The notes: generated by a model from the sequence alone, not told the origin. Shown: positions 1-10,247, numbered from the stretch's first letter. The stretch: 13,355 nt of DNA from Saccoglossus kowalevskii (GCF_000003605.2 NW_003124893.1:68779-82133), one strand, 5' to 3'. Program-made: numbers and translations.

Positions 1-1797
1 ATTCCACTCTGGACTGAGTTTTCATGCAAGATTTATGTCTTATTCAGTCAGAATTGGTCCTGTACACTGAAATGATTTCTTTTATTTGGGGGAACATTTG
101 AAATCATTACTAATGTAAAAATGAACAAAGAAAATGTGTAAGATATTGTTAAATAGCACCAGAGTTTAACACAAGCCCTCTCTATTTGCCAGTGAGAGAG
201 CAACACCTTCTGTCTGTCTGTTTCTCTCTTTCTCTTTTGCCCATCTTTGTTTTTAATTCTTATGTATATTAACTTATCCCAATGTTCAGATCAGTCATGA
301 CTCCATTTTTTGAATGGATTTTAATTAATATTATGAGTGCACACATACTGTTCTTTATTTGGTTTTAGTGCAAGATTACAGAAAGGTAATGAATGGGGTA
401 TGGTAGACATTGTGTGAGTTTGATTTGACCTGCAATTTGCTGGCAAGCTTGGAGGAGTTGAAACTGAAAATGAGATTTGAAATCTAAAAATCATGCAAAT
501 TTGATTAGAATTAGTGATTATTAATTAAACTGGGTTAAGGGAGAAAATAGCAATGCTGTATTGTGTCAAACCTTGAATTTTGTAAGATAAATTATTTATA
601 AAAAAAAAAATTGATTATCCCACCTGTTGGAACACGTGACCATATTGATGATTGCTTTGAAATGGGGTGGAGGTAGGTTTTACAACTGAGTTCCTGTAGA
701 TCCTTAAAAAAGTCACGTTTTTACAATAGTAACATATATCTGACGACTTCAGCACAGTGTAGACATCTATCAAAAGATAAGTCATAAATTTCTATAAATA
801 TAGTCTTAAAGGATTCTTAAAAAATTTCCAAATTTCATATGGTGAAACTTGTAGGAAACCCTATACAAAGATTAATAAATTAGCTTGCCTGAGTAAACTG
901 CAGTGGCTTTGTAAATAGAATTAGCACACATCAAAATTATTCTCTTTAAAATTCTGATAGTATAAACAGCATTGTAATATATTCTGAGTCAAGCAGTTAC
1001 TTTCTGCTGTATTTGAGGATGATCACTATGATGTGTGGATTGCATGTGTCTGAATTATTTTCCATTATATTATATACCATGCATGAATTGATTCTATTGT
1101 CTTGGGGTTCTATCAGCAGATTATTCTTACTTTTTCCAAATTGTGTCATAAGTCTGTTGATAGACACAGTTACAAACGTACTTAAAACGCATGTGGTTAA
1201 TCTTTTTATTGTGTTGATAGATACTTGATGTGAAGGCTGTGTAGTAATGTATTAAATTACCTAGGCTCAATAACATCGATAAACAAATTTGTCTTTTGCG
1301 AACCAGTGAAAATCATGATACTTTGTAGCAGTGAAAATTTTTCTTGGGTTCTACACCACTGAATGTCAGCGACTTTAGCATAATTTTGTCTTTGCGAAAT
1401 CCGTAAAATCTAATCACGAAAATTAGGCATTTTACACTATTTGCATCTGAGACTTGATTGATTCCACTTTACAGATTGACAGCAGTTATGGTGTTTTATT
1501 CTTCCTATAGGTTAAAGTTTCTCTGATAAATGAGATATTTTCTTTATATACATGGCATTCTATGGTTTTGCTTGGGGTTTTAGTATCTAAGAATTACTAT
1601 GAAACAATTGTAAATAAATTTTTTAAAAGTGTCAAGAAGCCTTGCGGTTCTGAAAACTAAAACCATTAATAACTTCTTGTTACTGGAGGTGTAATTCAAT
1701 CAAAGTTTAGTGAAAATTCTTGTGTTTGTCTGTTATTTCACTTCCAGAACCAGGTGCAAAATATTTATATTTGTTTGGCAAAATGTGTGTTTTTCAC

Positions 1798-1819
1798 AAA
1801 TAAAAATAAAAATAAAAAC
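1798..1819. repeat. (AAATA)n microsatellite
   Basis: Roughly four tandem copies of a five-base AAATA unit are visible. It is a simple low-complexity repeat in AT-rich DNA with no functional implication. Confidence 0.7.
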
Positions 1820-4525
1820 AGCAGTCAGTTGTTAAAATGCATATACATGCCAATTCACATTAGTAGTTTGAAGTAAAATTCATTTCTGTGAAAGAGAACT
1901 TAAATTTTCGGTTTGACTTGATAATTTGAGGAATATGATTGATTTCCTGCCAAAAAAAAGGGAATTTTCACTGCTTCAAACTTTGTCTCATAAATTTGAG
2001 AAGAAAAAAAAGGGAATTTTTGACAAAGATGGTCTTTGCAAAAAAATGATTTTCCCAATAGTAAAAGATTCAAATTTTTAATGTTGAAGTCTCCTGATCA
2101 AAATTTATCCTAATTAGAGCATTTTCAGCCAATATTTTTTTAGTTGTATGCTCTTGGTTTATTTTTTTCAACTGAAGAGTCAAAGCAGAGCTTGCCTGAT
2201 TCATGTGACTCAACACTACACCTCTGCTATTTGTCTTGTCAAACCGCATGACTAGCTATCCTACCGGTAACATTTATTTTGCTTTTGTTCACTTAAGGAA
2301 AGGCTCTGAGATGTGTGTCGTCTTCAGAGTTCAGTAAATTAAATATGGTAGACCAGAATATTACTTTTAGATAACATTTACATTGTATCATTTGCAAATG
2401 CATGCAATTCTGACCCTGTGATTCACTTATTTTTCTTGTGTTCTAACACTAGATTGAAGTGTCACAATTATGTAAATTAGGTTCCATATTTGGTGGTAAT
2501 ATTTAGTGCTGGGACTTTTCACTTCTATTGTATTCCTGTATTTCTGACACTAGATTGTCACAAAGAGTTTTAGCTTTTAATTATATTATTATTGTTATAT
2601 AATTTTTGCCAAATTTGATAAAATGACTTCTGCCAGGCTTATGGATTGTTGCAAAATCATAGATATATATTTTTCTAATATTAAAATTATGTAAGCATTT
2701 ATATACAAACACTGATCAAGTGTAAATCTATCTTGGTATAGCAATTTTCACTCATGCCTGGTTTATGTTATTTTTTAACTTAAGTTATGTTAAACTGCTT
2801 TGCAGTGTTAAATATTTCACAATAGAAGAGTTCTCTGGTTGCTTAGCTACTGTATTGTACAGAGGTGGGGATGGAGTGTCAATCAATGTTCGTTCACTTC
2901 CAGTCAGGAGGAATATGCAGTTTTCAGCAGATATTTTACCATGTCGAATTCAATTTTGTTCCATGCATGTTGATTCTGTATCGTAAGCATCCATGTTACC
3001 TTTGAAAAAATATGAAGGGTTTATAAAATGTGAAAACCTTAACCTGCCAGAGACTGTGGAAATTAGTAGGCAACGTAGCTGAGTATGAAATAAAAAGCAG
3101 TCTTAAATATGTTGTAATGAACTAGTGTATGTGTCAAGTTCAAATGTTATACTTGCTTTAACTTGATCTTTTGTTAGTCTTTAATACTTAACACATGCAT
3201 CTTGTGATACAGATGCACATCCATTTATTTTACAGTCAGATTCAAGGTGCCTATTTTAGCGTTGAAAATTCATCAAAATCAAGCCATTTCTGCCATTCTC
3301 GAACCAGGTTGGACATCATGGAACCTTCTTGCATTTCGTTTTCAACATTTTGTTTTTCAAATCAGTTCCAATGAAGGCTGCTGCAGAAAGCCAGACTTAA
3401 AAAAAATTGTCACCATTACAGTTAAAGTCTTTAAATATTTTTTTTAAATGCAAACATTTAGTATTAAAAAAAATAATTCAGGTCCCAATGGCTTTATTTT
3501 ATTTGTTAATATTTGAAGATTTGTCATTGCAAATGCAAGTTTTATGCTTGACTGTTGGTTGCAATGGCAATGACTAGTTTCAACTACAAGGAAAGTTTTA
3601 TACTGTAGAGCAGTTTTCTCAACCATCTTGCGACCATTGACATGATTGTATCATTTTTGATCCAGGCCTCCAAATTGTTTTTCTCAGTTTGTGTGATATT
3701 GGAACTTTTTCACTGTAAGGCTGTGTCATCCTAAGAAAAGGGTGATACAGAATTTACGTCAACCAAAGAAAATCTTCTACTAGTTTTTAAGACAAGAGTC
3801 GTGCTTATTTAGGTTATTGGTTTTCAAATTTGCTTAAAAAATATGGCAATGCATTTTGTTGACTATGAAAGTCATGCAGTCACCTCTGAATAGACTGTTA
3901 ATAAACATATTAAAGACAGAGAAATGTGCACATACGTAATTTTATTAGGAGAAAAAGATCCTCTGCATTGCCAACAAATTATTGACCATGATTTGACCAT
4001 GACATTGTTTGTCAGTCTTGTGGGGAGGGTCCTAAATATGATCTGACTAAACTAATTCCATTTTCCATAAGACATCTATCCAAGTAAAAGCAATATAAAA
4101 TCTTGGTTCTTTTTGTATAGTTTTGTAATAATTTTAAGTAGACTGTAAATTCAAACGATTCTTGCAGGTTGAACCAATCTGGCTCATTAGTAGTAGCTTA
4201 TATTTGGGTGTGTACAGCTTTTTGATTAGTTCTTTGACCTACAATATATGTACCTTGTTAGGAATTTAATAATGTAGGAACTCTCATGCCAAATCTATGA
4301 ATAAAAACAGTCTATTGCCACAAACTTTATAGAGGAGGTCTAGCTTCATTTTTATTGCAATGTATATTAAAACAAAGACCGCTATGGGGGTCAGTAGAAA
4401 AGGAATATTGGTGGTCCAGCCGACTATTGAAACATCTTGTACATTAAAGCTGCACTGTGTATGATTTCTTGAAAACCCATTCACTCTCCTCTGTAAGCAT
4501 CATAAGGGGTTTTGATTTTGTACAG

Positions 4526-4564
4526 TTCATGAAAATCTTTTCCTATTCATGCAAAATCTTTTCC
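4526..4564. repeat. Short tandem duplication, about 19 bp x 2
   Basis: TTCATGAAAATCTTTTCC (4526-4543) is followed two bases later by TTCATGCAAAATCTTTTCC (4546-4564). The copies differ by one inserted base. This is a recent local duplication with no assigned role. Confidence 0.75.
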
Positions 4565-4726
4565 AACAAAATCCTGAAATCAAATTTAGATGTGCACCTA
4601 AAAAAAAACCTTTAAAATCTTCAGTGCAAGCTAAATTCACTACGTTTAATTACCCATTATCCGGTCAGTCAAAATGACTATTTTGAACTGTAGGCCTTAA
4701 TCTGCGATTCAGCCAATGACTGAGAG

Positions 4727-4770
4727 AGAAATCTAGGTCAGGGGAAGCCCCATGACCTCGTAGATTTTCT
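4727..4770. repeat. 44-bp hairpin with everted AGGTCA half-sites
   Basis: The left arm contains AGAAATCTAGGTCAGGGG. After a three-base AAG centre, the right arm runs CCCCATGACCTCG and then TAGATTTTCT. Pairing is near complete except for a few bulged bases. AGGTCA on one arm and TGACCT on the other match the nuclear-receptor half-site, but that match is only six bases. The hairpin sits in the more GC-rich stretch just upstream of the DIRS-like element, so it could belong to that element's left flank or be a separate relic. Confidence 0.55.
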
Positions 4771-5104
4771 TCAATGCAGGTAACACATGACCGAGGTCTC
4801 AGCGGCCATCTTATTCACTCTGTTTTCTCTGCACTGAGTGTGCATCGCAAGCAAAACAGTGCGATTCAGTCGGCAGTTTTTCTCAGCTTAGTTTTCTGAG
4901 GTACTCCATTCTGTGCCTATTGGTAATACATGGTGTCTGGTAGGATAACATTTTTCTTATTAGGGACCCACGTCTTTTTGTACCGCACACAAAAAAAGCT
5001 GTGGTGACGCATATGGCTACTTTTGTAGGGTTTCATTGTGTCAATTTCAACTGTAATTTCATACGACTCGTGCTTGCCTAGTTCATTTCTTAGTGTAGCT
5101 ACAA

Positions 5105-6444
5105 ATGGCCAACAAGAAGAAAAGGAAGCACTCCAAGAAGGGCTTCTCACCTCCTCTGGTTTCATCCCTAAAGTCCCCTCAGCCTTTCAGGAATTGCCAC
5201 CAGGACCTCCCGGGTTGGAACCCCCATAGTAGATGTCATCTTTGTTTGGAATGTGTACAGGGTCTGTTTTTTTTTGCCACAAGGACATGTGTTCAAATTG
5301 GGATGCCAAGACCTGGGATCAGCACATTTGTATTGCTGAGGCTGACCGTGTTGCTTGGGCTCACCTCGCTGCCAGTTCTGGTGGCCCTGGGGGTGTGAGT
5401 GAGAATAGTGCTTGTATGAGTGGGAAGTCATCCCGTTCAACTACCAGTACCTCGGGTGCTGGGCAGGCCTATGATTTGGACCAAGCAAGGCAGGATGTTG
5501 GTCTCGTCCCTCCCTTGCATTCTACCAGTCAGGGATTGTCTGTCGGAGGCAGTACCAGGGACCTTTCCCAGGACACTGCCTCCTCTGTGGGTCACTCCCC
5601 TTCAATGACCCGTAGGCATTCCCAGAGGAGACCAACCCGGCTATCAGAGGTTTCGGCGATATCTGACTGCTGAACATGGTGGAGGATGCACAGACTGTGT
5701 TGATGGGTGAAAATTGGTCCCATGCAGAAAAGTATATACCTAAGACTCCATGTTGGGGTAAATTTGTGGCTAACTTTTTCTGCTGGAGCAAGCTCTATCC
5801 AATCGGTGTGGCGTCTGGTAACGGAACCAGCAGAGCATAGAGCCTGGAGCTGAACCTCACGCCCAACCTGATCTCTTGGTTCTTTCCCTGACCCATATAC
5901 CACACATTTTTGTTCGGTGGGACAGATAAGGGGGGAAGGCCATGTTCCATGGAGTTTCTCGACATCTCAGTCAAAAACTGTCCACCACGCCCTGAGAGCA
6001 GAGTTGCACCCAATTAATTTTTTGGAGTTTGTGACCAGCACACTGGAACGCATTACGGTGTGTGTCCAGGACTCCAGGATATCTGATATGTGTGATGTCC
6101 TACAGTGTCATCTGGCTCTCTTGGCAGGGGCTAGCTCTGTGCAGCAGGAGGCTGTTTTGGCCTCTTGTGTTTTCGCAGGCAAACTGAGTCACGGTGTGCG
6201 GTACTGCCTTAGTTACACAGACTGGACCTCGTCCACCCTCTTTGACGGTGAGATGGAGGGTGCAGTCTCAGAGTTTCGGGAAGCCACCGACCAGATGGTA
6301 CAGACGGATGGGATCCCAAGCTTTCGCGGAGAAAGCACAATGGCCAAAGTTGGCACCTACTTGCCAGAAGCAGCCAGATGGCAAGCACCCTACTCTTCTG
6401 GGGAAGGCAAGGGCAGGGCGGAAGAGAGATTTCTTACAATGTAG
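5105..6444 (+). pseudogene. DIRS gag-like protein, frameshifted remnant
   Basis: The likely start is ATG 5105, giving a lysine-rich N terminus (MANKKKRKHSKKGF). A cysteine cluster follows (CHLCLEC) and, after a frame change, CHKDMC, which resembles the Cys/His knuckle near the start of DIRS gag-like ORFs. The frame changes at a run of nine T (5267-5275), continues to a stop at 5671-5673, moves to a third frame from about 5667 with a stop near 5839, and resumes from about 5881 to 6444. The middle is rich in Ser, Thr and Gly and probably disordered. The last block contains FLEFVTSTLERI and LLAGASSVQQEAVLASCVFA, which looks like a folded helical domain. The protein would be the structural or nucleic-acid-binding partner of the retroelement. 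At least three frame changes and several stops make it non-functional. The family call rests mainly on position next to the RT and recombinase pieces. Confidence 0.65.
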
Positions 6445-6787
6445 AATCGCCGAACCTGTGGCCACATATCCCTGTTACACACACAGATTGCTTGGAAGCA
6501 GCGGGTAACCGACCCCTGGACACTGGACAGGTGCTGATACACAGTTACAATTCTGCTGCTATCTCTGCTTCTCCTGTCGACATCTCCCCTATTAGGTTGC
6601 TGCAAGGGGATCCCCTCAAAGCGATGGCAATCCAACAAGAGATAGACAGTTTGCTTATGGGCGCAATACACAAGGTAGAAGACCCAGCAACAAGTCCGGG
6701 CTTCTACTCACATGTGTTTGTAGTTCCAAAAGCTTCAGGTGCTGGCGTCCTGTCTTGATCTAAGCAAACTAAACTACCTACTAATGA
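6445..6787 (+). pseudogene. Reverse transcriptase, N-terminal fragment only
   Basis: The frame open to 6758 holds PIRLLQGDPLKAMAIQQEID, then GAIHKVEDP and SPGFYSHVFVVPKASG. This is the characteristic entry to the RT domain of DIRS and related elements, where the chain approaches the first conserved RT blocks. The next conserved block, LDLSKLNYLL (about 6754-6783), is in another frame, so one base has been lost or gained near 6745-6755. After LNYLL the RT ends abruptly. The palm with its catalytic aspartates, RNase H and the methyltransferase-like domain do not follow, and within about 30 bases the recombinase N terminus begins. The fragment cannot polymerise DNA. Confidence 0.85.
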
Positions 6788-6812
6788 GCCCAGCAGTGTA
6801 CCACTTACACGC

Positions 6813-8010
6813 ATGGAGGCTCTTAGTACACTCGCATAGACGAAAGGTTTATCTGAACAGGCTGCCAATGTCCTGGCCAGGTCGAATAGGGGTTCCACCA
6901 ATGCTGCCAACGATTCCAAGTGCGGGCATACATTGATTGGTGTAGTGGAATCCATGCCACCCTGCTTTGTTTGACGAGTTAGGATTGTCCTATGCAGCAA
7001 TCATTAGCTATAGGCCAGCCTTATCTCCCACCATTAAGAGGTATTTGGGTACATGACTAGCCAATTGTCCTATTATTAGGAAACTGTTTACTGCTTTTCA
7101 TAATCAGAGGCCTAGACCCCAATCTAGGGAACCACCCGGCTCTAAATGTTGTTGGCTCTAAATGGACCACTTTTTGAACCACTGGAATTAGCACCACTGA
7201 ACTATTTGCAGTTGTGGTGGCACAGGGGGCGGCCACCCCCTCGAAACAAATTTTGAGGGGGCATCGCCCCTCCAAAATCAAGCTGAAACCCTTAGTTTCA
7301 GCAAAATTTGCCCCTCAAAATGCAGGAAATAGCGTTTCAGATGGTCTAGATTTCGGCACGAGTTTGATGAGGAGATCTCGCTCCCATGATCTCTCATGCA
7401 AAATTTTGTGCCGCTGCCTCTAATTTGATGTGGAAACAGTCTTCCTACTATCTCTCGCCTCAGGTAGGCATTGTTCTGATTTAGGGGCCTTGTCCTTTTT
7501 GGACCGTTGTGCCACCTTTATGGACAATCAAGTTGTGTTAAAGACAGGAATCAGGTTTCCCGATCAGGATCCACAGCCGATAGTCATCCCCCATTTGACC
7601 AATACTGTCGGTCCGGAGGAGTTGCTTCTATGCCCGGTTTGAGCTTTGAGTTTCTATGAGAGACGTACTAGGGAGTTGAGGCAAGGCGAAAAACACATGT
7701 TTATGTATTATGGCCAGGGTGAGCAGGGTAGACCAGCCTCCCTGACTTCCATTTCCAGGTAGATCACTTCGACAGTGTTTGGCGTCCTCGGCACAGGGTC
7801 TACAGAGACACCAAGTACGAGCACATGAGGTTTGTGCGGTCGCAAACTCATTAGCTCTTGCATCAGGTGCCCCCTCGAATACGTGCTTTGGGCAGGCTTC
7901 TGGAGAACGCAAAACATCTTTATCAATTATTACCTAAGAGACATGCCAGCAATTGAGGAAGGTTTTTTAAGGGGTGGGTCCCGTCGTTGCGGGTCAGACT
8001 TTGATTCTTG
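6813..8010 (+). pseudogene. DIRS tyrosine recombinase, frameshifted and interrupted
   Basis: ATG 6813 opens MEALSTLA, a stop, then TKGLSEQAANVLARSNRGST, matching the N-terminal core-binding region of DIRS recombinases. A frame-shifted segment around 6975-7130 holds DELGLSYAAIISYRPALSP. A further segment (LFEPLELAPLNYLQ) runs to about 7212. After an inserted block the catalytic domain resumes at about 7434 with TVFLLSLASGRHCSDLGALS, whose Arg (7466-7468) fits the first catalytic arginine. The second box reads HEVC: His at 7824-7826 is present, but the expected Arg codon (7833-7835) is TGT, consistent with CGT to TGT. The catalytic Tyr is probably TAC 7931-7933 in YYLRDM. A one-base loss near 7898-7902 separates the second box from the tyrosine block, and there are stops near 7640 and 7760. 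In an intact element this enzyme would integrate circular DNA; this copy is inactive. Confidence 0.85.
7213..7433. mobile_element. About 211-bp insertion inside the recombinase, TGTGG direct repeats
   Basis: Recombinase-like coding sequence stops at about 7212 and resumes at about 7434. The intervening block is flanked by TGTGG at 7213-7217 and 7429-7433, consistent with a five-base target duplication. Its left part holds nested stem-loops: an outer pair ATTTTGAGGGG / CCCCTCAAAAT (7250-7260, 7311-7321), a GAGGGG / CCCCTC pair, and GCTGAAAC / GTTTCAGC (7282-7289, 7295-7302). The two tips are not clear inverted repeats of each other, so a short retroposon fragment, a MITE or another non-autonomous element are all possible. 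I do not recognise the family. Confidence 0.65.
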
Positions 8011-8177
8011 ACCCAGCCTGGAAGATCACAGTGCTCCCTGCGCATACTAGCAATAGAGCAGTCATAGCACAGATTTATGTGGACAAGTTTCTCCCGTCAG
8101 CGCTCATTGAACATTTCCAGGTCTTCGCTTTCGACCTATGCCTTCATACAGAACTGTTTTGGCCTTTTCGTTTTTGA

Positions 8178-8366
8178 AATGCTAGTTTTTCCCCAAAATT
8201 TGGTTTGGATCTAGCGTCTTCGGGAAATGCCGACCCCCGTCACCCTATCAGCAGTATGCTTCTTCTATGTGGACGACACTGGCAAGGTAAGACACCGTTT
8301 TGACTGGTCTTAGCTAGGTGGTTGTCATAAGTAAAATTTGTCCTGGGATGGGACGCCCTTTATTTT
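8178..8366 (+). other. DIRS-like element 3' terminal region
   Basis: This non-coding tail follows the recombinase remnant. It includes GGCAAGGTAAGACACCGTTT, a short hairpin with TAAGAC / GTCTTA arms (about 8289-8313), and GTAAAATTTGTCCTGGGATG. The place where an inverted terminal repeat would be expected is near 8330-8366. I found no reverse-complement partner upstream of 5105 and no internal complementary region, so end structure is inferred from position. An AATAAA lies at 8387-8392 just outside and could serve as a polyadenylation signal, but that is weak evidence in AT-rich DNA. Confidence 0.45.
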
Positions 8367-8549
8367 GAGTACTTTGTGAACAAATGAATAAACTTGACGA
8401 GTTACAACAAGAAAAACTGGGCACAAAAGATCCAACAATTACGGGTACAAACATCACTAGTCGACAGTAACCCTAATAATAAAAACCAGGACACGACAAA
8501 ACTGAACATTGTCTGTACATGATTTAAGTCAGATTAAATTGTGACCAGT
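8367..8549. other. Short spacer, nothing recognisable
   Basis: AT-rich sequence between the DIRS-like tail and the next inverted-repeat element. I see no ORF or repeat of note. Confidence 0.5.
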
Positions 8550-8874
8550 CTGTAACCCCCGGGGGGGTCACTCTATACTCCGTTACTACTCATGTGCGTT
8601 CCAAATTTATTGGGTAAAGGGGGTGTTTTTTACCTTCTAAAGCTGGCCCGCGCGGGAGGCAAATAGCCCCCCTTTAAAATTCTAATATCTGCAATAGGCC
8701 CCCAGGGGTGTTTTTTTCTTCAATATGTCTGATCTAGGCGGTACTAAATTTACAGTGCGGCCGCAATAGGGGGTATGGTTTGGCAATGTGCTGCCAGCCC
8801 TAGGGCCTATTAATTTGTAGCAAGAACGCACATGGTGTAAGGTTTTAATATAGAGTGACCCCCGGGCCTGTAAC
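8550..8874. mobile_element. MITE-like element with GC-rich termini
   Basis: The left end carries CCCCGGGGGGGTCACTCTAT and the right end is its near reverse complement (TATAGAGTGACCCCCGGG at 8849-8866). Inverted similarity continues inward: CATGTGCGTT (8591-8600) pairs with AACGCACATG (8825-8834), and an AAATTTATT-like segment pairs with AATAAATTT-like sequence beyond it, giving arms of about 55-60 bp. Flanking copies of CTGTAAC (8550-8556 and 8868-8874) look like a target-site duplication of 6-7 bp. The interior, about 200 bp, has runs of C or G and a NotI-type GCGGCCGC palindrome, and no protein. This is a non-autonomous DNA transposon that would need a transposase in trans; the superfamily is not assigned. 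Confidence 0.75.
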
Positions 8875-10032
8875 ACCCCCACCCCCTCAGTACTAGTAGT
8901 GATTTTAGACAAACAAACGAAAACATCTCTGAGTATCAGAATGATCATTGACCTTTAATACATGTGACATTTACGTGCCGCTAACAAAACCGTTTGTGAA
9001 TAGCCGCTCAATTCTATATTTCAAACATATATAAATACAAATACAAATGAACCAGGAGAACATTATAAGCAACCAGTGGTGTTTTTAAGGGGGTAACATT
9101 CGACTTCACTTAAATACTCAGCATTTTGATATTTGAATTGCAGGTCAATTAGCGATTTTGTTTTGTGTAGTTGTACGTGTCCTTTGCGAAAAGCCGCTCA
9201 CATGCGCACCACAACAACAAGGGTAAAAACAACAAAAATGGATTTTATCATGATTTTGGTGAATATATAGAACATATTTTATTCAAATAAAGGATTTTGA
9301 TATGGGTATTTTTGTAAAATGTAACGTTATGTATTACCGGTAAACTATGCACACCATTAAAATGATGAAACTCTCAAATGCAGCCATAGTACACATATAA
9401 AGTAAACAAAATTAGTGATTTTGGATTAGTTAAAATTTTGCCAACATGCTGTGACATTACATCTAATTGGTGGTGGGAATCGCCAAGCAAGTTTATAAAA
9501 TTGTGAACAAATATTTTCGTAACTGACACCTATATTGGAAAATTGTTCTGGGATTATTAATTTCAATAAACAGTATTTAACTATCCTTTTGCAAGAACAA
9601 TAAGATCATTACTTATAGTATGTCACTAAGCAGTTTGACAAGAATGCTATAAATGTTCAAATAATTCTCGGTCTAAGTAAGAAACTGAGGGGCAATATCA
9701 GAGCATGGGTCTTATTTAGAAACTCCTGGCAAAGCAACTGCACATTATAAGGAAAATGTAACAGCTCCTATAAGGATGGTATTTGCAAATCAACATCAGT
9801 TGTTAACAACACAATAAACATTAATTCTCAACTCTGATGAAAGGACCAATTACTGCGCGACAAAGCCCTGCGATAGCAACTCACCGCCAAAGCCACTTAT
9901 CGTGAAGCTACTAGTTCAATAAATGAAAATGTGAGTGTAAAATGGCGAAAGCCGAGTTTTTTCGTGGCAACAAAGTACTGTATGCAAGTCTACGCTCACC
10001 CCTACATGTGAATATTATGCTGTTAGTCCAGA
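8875..10032. other. AT-rich non-coding DNA
   Basis: No gene is supported. A weak direct similarity around AGCCGCTCA occurs near 9002-9010 and 9191-9199, each preceded by TTTGYGAAWA-like sequence. An AAAATGGCG motif near 9940 is the reverse complement of a YY1-like core. Neither is enough for a call. Confidence 0.5.
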
Positions 10033-10169
10033 CGTGGTGCATAGCCTGACATATACTAGGCGTGAGTAGCGCCCTCGCCGCCGAACGGCATCAGACCTCA
10101 CTAACTGTGTTGGGTTTGTAGCACCGCGGAGAGCGCAACTCAAGCGACCTCGTCAGGCTACGTGATGCA
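10033..10169. mobile_element. 119-bp MITE with 9-bp imperfect target duplication
   Basis: The tips are TAGCCTGAC (10042-10050) and its exact reverse complement GTCAGGCTA (10152-10160). Inverted similarity extends inward with mismatches: TGAGTAGCGCCCTC on the left matches TGAGTTGCGCTCTC read from the right end. CGTGGTGCA (10033-10041) and CGTGATGCA (10161-10169) abut the tips directly and differ at one base, as an ageing 9-bp target duplication would. The element is locally GC-rich against AT-rich flanks and has no coding capacity. Duplication length of 8-9 bp is seen with hAT and Mutator-type elements, but the tips do not settle which. Confidence 0.7.
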
Positions 10170-10247
10170 ATGACACCCGTAATACAATAATAGTCACTCA
10201 CATGATCTAATCATAGATCCTAAAATAATGATTTGTAAGGTCCATGA

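Larger units (their letters stand above)
1..4640. other. AT-rich non-coding DNA with no supportable gene
   Basis: The stretch is AT-rich and full of stops in all frames. The longest open stretches are about 60-73 codons with no recognisable domain, signal peptide or compositional change. I see no tRNA, rRNA or convincing exon with splice sites. It could be intron, long 3' UTR or intergenic DNA. Small features inside it are a pyrimidine tract with TCTG repeats near 210-238, an A-run near 600-610, an AAATA microsatellite near 1798-1819, two related segments around a TTTGCGAA core near 1284-1315 and 1380-1410, and a short tandem duplication at 4526-4564. Confidence 0.6.
5105..8366 (+). mobile_element. 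Decayed DIRS-like (tyrosine recombinase) retrotransposon
   Basis: Three blocks in one orientation identify this: a gag-like ORF, the N-terminal start of a reverse transcriptase (with SPGFYSHVFVVPKASG), and a tyrosine recombinase with a box around SLASGRHCSDL, an HEV box and a tyrosine in YYLRD. RT next to a tyrosine recombinase rather than a DDE integrase is diagnostic of the DIRS order. Base composition is visibly more GC-rich than the flanks. All reading frames are broken. Most of RT, RNase H and the methyltransferase-like domain are absent. The right end is placed after the terminal segment near 8280-8366; the left end is unknown and could reach into 4640-5104. I see neither a left inverted terminal repeat nor an internal complementary region, so the copy is truncated or too diverged. 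Confidence 0.85.

Noticed and set aside
1013-1228. 71-codon open frame
   Set aside because: Leu/Ile-rich composition follows from AT-rich DNA; no domain and no codon signal.
2765-2986. 73-codon open frame
   Set aside because: No recognisable domain, no splice context that I can defend; length is within chance for this region.
3290-3325. GGTTCGAGA-like string on the minus strand suggesting a tRNA T-loop
   Set aside because: No acceptor stem, D-arm or anticodon arm can be placed around it.
4284-4484. Minus-strand 66-codon frame with a hydrophobic stretch that could look like a membrane helix
   Set aside because: The hydrophobic run is what AT-rich sequence yields by chance; no partner or conserved motif.
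4640-5104. Left inverted terminal repeat of the DIRS-like element
   Set aside because: No segment here is the reverse complement of the 8280-8366 tail by eye.
5168-5440. Minus-strand open frames across the gag-like region (also 5522-5791, 5592-5903, 5795-6013)
   Set aside because: Antisense shadows of a GC-richer coding remnant; the + strand carries the recognisable retroelement blocks.
8387-8392. AATAAA as the retroelement polyadenylation signal
   Set aside because: Six bases in AT-rich DNA and no transcript evidence; mentioned only as possible.
8682-8948. Minus-strand 88-codon frame over the MITE
   Set aside because: It crosses the element's inverted repeat and its boundary, so it is not a conserved unit.
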